A DNA stretch of 46,899 nt from Comamonadaceae bacterium (GTDB lineage: Bacteria > Pseudomonadota > Gammaproteobacteria > Burkholderiales > Burkholderiaceae_C): the NCBI GenBank assembly GCA_027486555.1, contig JAIXOX010000004.1:1-46899 (forward strand). Direction: 5' to 3'. The notes beneath the pieces are model-generated. The model made no database searches, was not told where the DNA came from, and saw nothing but the letters and a program-made list of their open reading frames with translations. Of this stretch, positions 40,289-46,899 are shown one piece after another; the stretch's first letter is position 1; each line of letters opens with the position of its first letter. Made by a program: the position numbers and the translations under genes.

Positions 40289-40973
40289 ACTGTTTTCTCA
40301 CAGGCCTTTGGCGCTGCGTGACCTGACCTGCTTAGCGCACTTCAGCTTGGCAGTGTCGAGTCTTTGCGTCTCGCAATCCTTGGCCCAATCGCCTGCGCCT
40401 GCCGATCCAGCCCTCACACCCACCGCTCCGTTACTCGCCACAGGTGAGGGCACATCGGTCCTCAGCCCGGTCACGCCTTCTCCCACGCCCGTGCTCAAAC
40501 GCTGGCAAAAATTGAGTGAACGGCAAAAACAAGCCCTGTCCCCCCTGAGTGACCAATGGGACACACTCACCGCGCAACAACGGACCAAATGGCTCAGCAT
40601 CAGTGACACTTTTTTGCAACTCAGCGATGATGAGCAGATGACCATGCACGGTCGCATGAGCGAATGGGCCCGACTCAGCCCCAAAGACCGCAACGCAGCC
40701 CGGTTCAATTTCAACAGCACCCGCTCATTGTCCATTGATGACAAACGTGCACAATGGGAAGCCTACCAGTCCCTGCCCGCCCAGGACAAACAACAGCTGT
40801 CATCGGGGCCCAAACCGCCGGTCAAAAGTACAGCACGCACAACACTGCCCGCTAACAGTCGACTGGTCAGTCCCCCCGCAATGCCCGTGAACACGCCCAA
40901 AGGTATTCCTCTGGTGGCCCCGTCCCAACCCATTGACCCCAAGACACTTCTGCCAAAACCTGGGTCACAATAA
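40281..40973 (+). CDS. Exported DUF3106 protein
   Basis: This 230-residue protein has a signal-like N-terminus (hydrophobic stretch to about residue 36, SLAQS), then a Pro/Ala-rich spacer. A helical region at about 65-165 repeats a W-x-x-L/I-x-x-x-Q pattern (WQKLSERQKQALSPL, WDTLTAQQRTKWL, WARLSPKDRNAARFNF). It ends in a Pro/Ser/Thr-rich tail. DUF3106 has no known function. The repeated tryptophan helices and acid-base pattern recall periplasmic CpxP/ZraP-like sensors, but I see no direct evidence. It is co-transcribed with the sigma factor pair. Confidence 0.78.
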   Translation: MIELFSHRPLALRDLTCLAHFSLAVSSLCVSQSLAQSPAPADPALTPTAPLLATGEGTSVLSPVTPSPTPVLKRWQKLSERQKQALSPLSDQWDTLTAQQRTKWLSISDTFLQLSDDEQMTMHGRMSEWARLSPKDRNAARFNFNSTRSLSIDDKRAQWEAYQSLPAQDKQQLSSGPKPPVKSTARTTLPANSRLVSPPAMPVNTPKGIPLVAPSQPIDPKTLLPKPGSQ

Positions 40974-41061
40974 ACGACTGGCTCCGCATTAAACGCTTGC
41001 GCAGCTGAATGCACCAAAACCAGGGATCACCCCGCAAACCTCCCCTGAACAAACAGTTGTC

Positions 41062-41631
41062 ATGACCCACAGCAACCCCGTGTCCTCTCGAACCCGCGAA
41101 TCAGCGCCCACCCCCGAATTTCTCGTTCCATCGCTCAAACGACGCATGGCCTGCTGGCTCTACGAAGGCATGCTGCTATTTGGCGTGATGGTCGCATCGG
41201 GTTTGGTTTATTTCATCGCCGCATCCTGGCTAACCGGCCTGTCGCCGGGCGAGATGAACAGCCACCCCAATCTGAAATTGGGTTTTCAGGCCACCTGTTT
41301 TCTGGTCCTGGGTCTTTACTTCATCTGGATGTGGCATCGTGGTCAAACACTGGCCATGAAGACTTGGCGCATAGAAATTGTGGGCACCGATGGGCGCAGG
41401 GTGAGCAACAAAACCGCCTTCAAACGGTACCTGGCCTCTTGGATTTGGTTCCTTCCCCCAATCATCACGTCATATGCGTTTCACCTTTCTGTGATCGAAT
41501 TGAGCTTTGCCACCTTGGGATGGGTGGCCGTTTGGAGCATCATCAGCCGATTTCATCCTCAGCGCCAGTTTTGGCACGACGCTTGGGTACACACGCGTCT
41601 GATCACGGTGCATCAACCCATTGAATCCTGA
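41062..41631 (+). CDS. RDD-family membrane protein
   Basis: This 189-residue protein has the RDD core with about three to four membrane segments (about 32-55, 72-93, 115-135, 140-160). The RDD motif is degenerate: RRMACWLYEG replaces the usual R..D..D helix. WHRGQTLAMKTWRIEIV is the conserved loop of the family. RDD proteins are membrane proteins of mostly unknown, sometimes transport-related, function. It follows DUF3106 by 88 nt and probably belongs to the same cluster. Confidence 0.85.
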   Translation: MTHSNPVSSRTRESAPTPEFLVPSLKRRMACWLYEGMLLFGVMVASGLVYFIAASWLTGLSPGEMNSHPNLKLGFQATCFLVLGLYFIWMWHRGQTLAMKTWRIEIVGTDGRRVSNKTAFKRYLASWIWFLPPIITSYAFHLSVIELSFATLGWVAVWSIISRFHPQRQFWHDAWVHTRLITVHQPIES

Positions 41632-41637
41632 TTGCTC

Positions 41638-42042
41638 ATGACAAGCAAGAAACTCGAACCGACTGAACTGGTCAACCCGCAAAAAACCCGCAAAGGCCTC
41701 AGCCGCATTTTGCATGCGGGGGGGTACTCCATGCAGGGTCTGCGTGCAGGCTGGGGAGAAACCGCATTTCGCCAAGAAGCCATCTTATCCTTGGTGCTGA
41801 TGCCCTTGGCTTTTTGGTTGGGGCAAAACTGGGTCGAAACGGCATTGCTGGCAGGAACAGTCTTGCTGGTCATGATCGTCGAGTTGCTCAACACCTGCGT
41901 CGAATCGGCCATCGACCGCATCGGCCCGGAATGGCACGACCTGTCCAAACGCGCCAAAGACATGGGCAGCGCTGCGGTACTGCTCAGTTTGCTGCTCTGC
42001 ACTGGCGTTTGGTTGGCCGCACTTTGGCATCGCTTGGCATGA
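41638..42042 (+). CDS. dgkA: Diacylglycerol kinase (prokaryotic DgkA)
   Basis: This small trimeric membrane kinase recycles diacylglycerol to phosphatidic acid. From ATG 41638 it has 134 residues, with three transmembrane helices and the signature ELLNTCVESAID. It lies seven nt after the RDD gene and overlaps the LOG-family gene by ATGA. A TTG two codons upstream is a less likely start. Confidence 0.94.
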   Translation: MTSKKLEPTELVNPQKTRKGLSRILHAGGYSMQGLRAGWGETAFRQEAILSLVLMPLAFWLGQNWVETALLAGTVLLVMIVELLNTCVESAIDRIGPEWHDLSKRAKDMGSAAVLLSLLLCTGVWLAALWHRLA

Positions 42043-42647
42043 CCGCAAACAACACCCAAGCCACATCGCCCGCCTTTTCGGTTTGTGTTTACTGCGGCTC
42101 CAAACCTGGCAAACAAGCTGAATTTGCCCAAATTGCCGTCCAAGTGGGCACCTGGATCGGGCAGCACGGCGGCCAACTGGTCTATGGCGGCGGCCGCAAT
42201 GGCTTGATGGGCCTGGTGGCGCAAGCCACCATGGCAGCGGGCGGCACTGTCGTGGGCATTATCCCCAAGGCCTTGGTCGAAAAAGAATGGGCTCACCATG
42301 GCTGCACCGAACTGCATGTGGTGGACACCATGCACGAACGCAAACGCCTGATGGCCGAGAAAGCCGATGCGTTTTTGGCCTTGCCCGGGGGCATTGGCAC
42401 CTTCGAAGAGCTGTTTGAAGTCTGGACCTGGCGTCAACTGGGCTACCACAACAAGCCCGTGGGCATCCTCAACAGCTTGGGCTATTACGACAGACTGATG
42501 GCCTTCCTCGGCCAAGTGGTTGAGCAAGGCTTCATGGCCGACTGGCAAACCGAATTGGTGACACTTGGCGCTGAACCCGAAGCGCTGCTGCAAAGTTTGG
42601 TGCAAAAAGCGGGTTTTTCACCCCGCACCAAAATCGAAATGATCTGA
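42039..42647 (+). CDS. LOG-family Rossmann-fold protein (TIGR00730), nucleoside 5'-monophosphate phosphoribohydrolase
   Basis: This 202-residue lysine decarboxylase-like (misnamed) protein has YGGGRNGLMG at 49-58, MHERK at 98-102 and PGGIGTFEE at 116-124. LOG proteins cleave the ribose phosphate from cytokinin nucleotides or AMP-like substrates. In bacteria the substrate is often unknown. It is coupled to dgkA by an ATGA overlap; the longer open frame upstream is a shadow of dgkA. Confidence 0.9.
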   Translation: MTANNTQATSPAFSVCVYCGSKPGKQAEFAQIAVQVGTWIGQHGGQLVYGGGRNGLMGLVAQATMAAGGTVVGIIPKALVEKEWAHHGCTELHVVDTMHERKRLMAEKADAFLALPGGIGTFEELFEVWTWRQLGYHNKPVGILNSLGYYDRLMAFLGQVVEQGFMADWQTELVTLGAEPEALLQSLVQKAGFSPRTKIEMI

Positions 42648-42658
42648 TCGAGTGACAA

Positions 42659-42686
42659 AGGCGTGGTGACTGCAGCACCACCCGCC
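42659..42686. terminator. Hairpin between convergent LOG gene and glnB
   Basis: GTGGTG (42663-42668) and CACCAC (42676-42681) pair around ACTGCAG, and outer GGC/GCC bases extend the stem across a small bulge. It stands between two convergent genes and may end either transcript. There is no strong T-run, so it is a moderate call. Confidence 0.5.
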
Positions 42687-42733
42687 TCCAATGGCCCACG
42701 CATGCCCGGGCATCAAGGCCCTGCATTACCCCC

Positions 42734-44780
<2,047 letters not shown>

Positions 44781-44784
44781 ACAG

Positions 44785-45972
44785 GTGCTGGAAAATGTGA
44801 GTTTGAATTATGTCACCCGGGTGCAAGACAACCTGAGTGCCATCGCGCCTAAAGACTGGGACGACTTGCTCGCCCGGCAAGACGCCCCATCCCCCTTCAT
44901 GCAACATGCCTATTTGTCGGCCATGCAGACCAGCCAATCGGCTGCGCCCGAGACCGGCTGGACGCTGCAAGTCATCAGCCTGTGGCGCAGCACCCCGCAA
45001 GGCGATGTGTTGGCCGCCGCCTGCCCGCTTTACATCAAGACGCACTCACGCGGCGAATACGTGTTTGACCACGCCTGGGCCGACGCCTACCAGCGCCACG
45101 GCCTGGACTACTACCCCAAAGCCCTGGTCGCCCCGCCCTTCACGCCCGTGCCCGGCAGCCGCTTGCTGGCCGAATCTGACGACGCCCGCCAAGCCCTGCT
45201 GGCCGCCTTGCTGGACATCTGCCAAACCAACCACATCCCGTCCCTGCACATTTTGTTTGGCAGCCCACACGACCTGCAGGCCTGTGAGGAAGCTGGCCTG
45301 CTGCAACGCGACCAAGTGCAGTTCCACTGGCAAAACCAAGGCTGGCGAGACTTCGATGACTTTTTGGCCAGCCTGACCCAAGAAAAGCGCAAAAAAATCC
45401 GGCAAGAACGCCGCAAAGTGGCAGATGCGGGCGTGAGCTTTCGCGCCGTGCGCGGCCCCGACATGACGGAAGGCGACTGGGCCCTGCTGCTGCGCTGCTA
45501 CCAGCAAACCTATTGGGAACACGGCAACCCGCCCTATTTGACTCCCGCGTTTTTTGAGTCCATGCGCACCGACATGGCCGCCCACTGGCTGCTGTTTGTG
45601 GCCGAACACGCGGGCCAGCCGATTGGCATCAGCCTGATCGGCCTGCACCTGGACGCCCAAGGCCAGCCCGAAGTGGCCTATGGCCGCTATTGGGGGGCGC
45701 TGGCACGGGTGGACTGCCTGCACTTTGAAGCCTGCTACTACCAACCCATCGAATGGTGCATCCAGCACGGCCTCAAACGCTTTGAAGGCGGCGCACAAGG
45801 CGAACACAAAATGGCCCGCGCCCTGCTGCCCACCCCCACCCACAGCGCCCACTGGCTGGCGCACCCGGCGTTTTCGGAGGCTGTTGCGCGGTTTTTGGAA
45901 AGGGAAAAAGCGGGGGTGGAAAACTACCTCGAAGCGCTCAACCAGCACTCGCCTTTGAAAAAAGCCCCATAA
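44785..45972 (+). CDS. GNAT/FemAB-like acyltransferase (DUF482/COG3146 type)
   Basis: This 395-residue protein of the FemAB-like/peptidogalycan family has two GNAT-like folds and motifs such as SLTQEKRKKIRQERRKV, AYGRYWGAL and FEGGAQGEHKMARALLP. A transfer of an acyl or aminoacyl group is likely, but the substrate is unknown. I choose GTG 44785 (VLENVSL), ten nt after GGAG; GTG 44797 is possible. The open frame upstream of this overlaps nadE antisense. A terminator follows at once. Confidence 0.85.
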   Translation: MLENVSLNYVTRVQDNLSAIAPKDWDDLLARQDAPSPFMQHAYLSAMQTSQSAAPETGWTLQVISLWRSTPQGDVLAAACPLYIKTHSRGEYVFDHAWADAYQRHGLDYYPKALVAPPFTPVPGSRLLAESDDARQALLAALLDICQTNHIPSLHILFGSPHDLQACEEAGLLQRDQVQFHWQNQGWRDFDDFLASLTQEKRKKIRQERRKVADAGVSFRAVRGPDMTEGDWALLLRCYQQTYWEHGNPPYLTPAFFESMRTDMAAHWLLFVAEHAGQPIGISLIGLHLDAQGQPEVAYGRYWGALARVDCLHFEACYYQPIEWCIQHGLKRFEGGAQGEHKMARALLPTPTHSAHWLAHPAFSEAVARFLEREKAGVENYLEALNQHSPLKKAP

Positions 45973-46008
45973 AAAACGCCTGCACGGCACCAACCGGGCA
46001 GGCGTTTT
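45971..46008 (+). terminator. Rho-independent terminator after the GNAT-like gene
   Basis: AAAAAACGCCTGC pairs with GCAGGCGTTTT around a 14-nt loop. It overlaps the stop codon region of the GNAT-like gene. Read on the other strand it could also serve the convergent ppa gene, which ends at 46053. Confidence 0.88.
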
Positions 46009-46052
46009 CGGGGGGTTCAACGGCTTCCAACAGAAGCCCTTGAGCCAGGCGC

Positions 46053-46589
46053 TCAGGCCTTGGTTTTGTTGTAAGCCGCGATGCCGTCCAGAATTTCCTT
46101 GTGGGCGGACTCTTTGCCTTCCCAGCCCAGCACTTTGACCCACTTGCCTTTTTCCAAGTCTTTGTAGTGCTCAAAGAAGTGGGCGATCGCGTTGCGGCGC
46201 ATGGCGTTCACATCCGCAATGTCTTGCCAGTGGTCGTACATCGGCAAAATTTTGCTGGTTGGCACTGCAATCACTTTGCCATCCACACCCGCCTCGTCTT
46301 CCATCATCAAAATGCCCAAGGCGCGGCAGGGCACCACCACACCGGGGTGCAAGGCGTAAGGGGTGATCACCAAAACGTCCACCGGGTCTCCGTCGCCAGA
46401 CAGGGTTTGGGGCACGTAGCCGTAATTGGTGGGGTAGTGCATGGCCGTGGTCATGAAACGGTCCACGAACAAGGCGCCGGTTTCCTTGTCCACTTCGTAC
46501 TTGATCGGATCGGAGTTCATCGGGATTTCGATGATCACGTTGAAGGTCTCGGGTGCTTTGCTGCCGGGGGTCACGTTGTCGAGGGACAT
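46053..46589 (-). CDS. ppa: Inorganic pyrophosphatase (soluble, family I)
   Basis: This enzyme hydrolyses pyrophosphate in the cytoplasm, pulling biosynthetic reactions forward. It has 178 residues. The family I signature DGDPVDVLV and the other acidic metal ligands ([16 protein letters not shown]) are present. It is divergent from hppA, so soluble and membrane pyrophosphatases share one 216-bp control region. Confidence 0.96.
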   Translation of the reverse strand: MSLDNVTPGSKAPETFNVIIEIPMNSDPIKYEVDKETGALFVDRFMTTAMHYPTNYGYVPQTLSGDGDPVDVLVITPYALHPGVVVPCRALGILMMEDEAGVDGKVIAVPTSKILPMYDHWQDIADVNAMRRNAIAHFFEHYKDLEKGKWVKVLGWEGKESAHKEILDGIAAYNKTKA

Positions 46590-46737
46590 CTTGCGGGTCT
46601 CTTTGTGAAAAGTTAAGAAAAACAGTCATCGCTAGGGATTAACCCCGATTTTACTTTCACAAGCCTTGCGCAAAACCCAGTTTGGCCGCTTTAATGAATT
46701 GTTGGCCAATCGTTCTCCGGTTTCGGTGATCGAGGAA

Positions 46738-46769
46738 GCAACGCCAAGGAGGGGTCTCCAGTGCGTTGC
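46738..46769 (+). promoter_or_regulatory. Structured 5' leader of hppA (two-tier hairpin)
   Basis: GCAACGC (46738-46744) pairs with GCGTTGC (46763-46769), and inside it GGAG (46748-46751) pairs with CTCC (46756-46759) around GGGT. The following CCCCTC (46769-46774) can pair with GAGGGG (46749-46754) or, in part, with the hppA ribosome site GAGGAG (46793-46798). ATCGAGGA is directly repeated at 46729 and 46790. These alternatives suggest a cis-regulatory leader. I cannot assign a riboswitch class. Confidence 0.5.
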
Positions 46770-46805
46770 CCCTCTGTTCTGCGACAACCATCGAGGAGTT
46801 CAACG

Positions 46806-46899
46806 ATGACAGGAAATTCAGCGCTCATTCTGGCGCTCGTATGTGGTCTGATAGCCGTGGCTTACGGCATTTGGGCACGAGGGTGGATCCTTTCTCAAG
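46806..46899 (+). CDS. hppA: Membrane-bound proton-translocating pyrophosphatase, N-terminus (cut by window end)
   Basis: Only the first 31 codons are visible: MTGNSALILALVCGLIAVAY followed by GIWARGWILSQ. This is a signal-anchor-like first transmembrane helix with the N-terminal pattern of H+-pumping pyrophosphatases (ALxLGLxCGLxAVxYGxxxxxWIL). A good GAGGAG lies seven nt before ATG 46806. The position divergent from soluble ppa supports the call. The K+-dependence class cannot be judged from this fragment. Confidence 0.72.
   Translation, partial: MTGNSALILALVCGLIAVAYGIWARGWILSQ

Noticed and set aside
46721..46805. Fluoride (crcB-type) riboswitch before hppA
   Set aside because: Pyrophosphatases are plausible targets and GGTGAT is present, but the conserved pseudoknot and the downstream consensus are not visible.

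Overview
This window looks like the chromosome of a betaproteobacterium of the order Burkholderiales, most likely family Comamonadaceae (Limnohabitans/Rhodoferax-like; the genus is a guess). The inference rests on a GC-rich coding style, a class I phaC-phaA-phaB operon, the iscRSUA-hscBA-fdx-dnaQ order, the ilvBNC-pssA-leuA block, the sigma factor-DUF3619-DUF3106-RDD cluster and an aat-bpt pair, all of which are typical of that group. Nearly all of the sequence is coding and ordinary for a chromosome core. I see no CRISPR array, insertion sequence, rRNA or recognisable prophage gene.

Layout. 1-245: an AT-rich edge (about 35% G+C by my count) next to a tRNA-Val(CAC). 324-6423: iron-sulfur cluster operon read leftward from an IscR-type site, ending in dnaQ. 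6470-6600: palindromic and tandem repeats. 6629-10133: uvrB and a divergent aromatic aminotransferase. 10242-12586: intracellular polyhydroxybutyrate depolymerase with an unusual Ala/Lys/Pro tail, then a soluble RnfB-like ferredoxin. 12781-20946: a leftward propionyl-CoA to succinyl-CoA operon (mutase, antitoxin, PIN toxin, meaB, pccB, pccA, VOC protein), with a GntR/FadR-type regulator divergent from it at 21123. 21774-24308: dusA, nfeD and an SPFH protein. 24373-28155: phaC-phaA-phaB. 28249-31644: a small membrane protein, pgeF, the N-degron transferases aat and bpt, and an IclR regulator. 31768-39060: a D,D-peptidase and the branched-chain amino acid block (ilvB-ilvN-ilvC, pssA, leuA) with two upstream short reading frames. 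39219-42647: an ECF-like sigma factor, a one-TM DUF3619 protein, an exported DUF3106 protein, an RDD protein, dgkA and a LOG-family protein. 42734-46899: glnB, nadE, a GNAT/FemAB-like protein, ppa and the start of hppA.

How it fits together. Three carbon themes meet: polyester storage and mobilisation (phaCAB, phaZ), entry of propionyl-CoA into the TCA cycle, and branched-chain amino acid synthesis. The observations most worth checking are: (1) a complete antitoxin-PIN toxin module with its own palindromic operator embedded between methylmalonyl-CoA mutase and meaB and overlapping meaB by ATGA; (2) a leucine attenuator before leuA (17-residue leader with Leu-Leu-Leu, then a terminator); (3) a 23-codon Val-Val-Leu reading frame 21 nt before ilvB; (4) the poorly understood sigma factor/DUF3619/DUF3106/RDD locus; (5) a structured hppA leader; (6) a dispersed two-hairpin repeat family, one copy of which sits inside the pcc operon.
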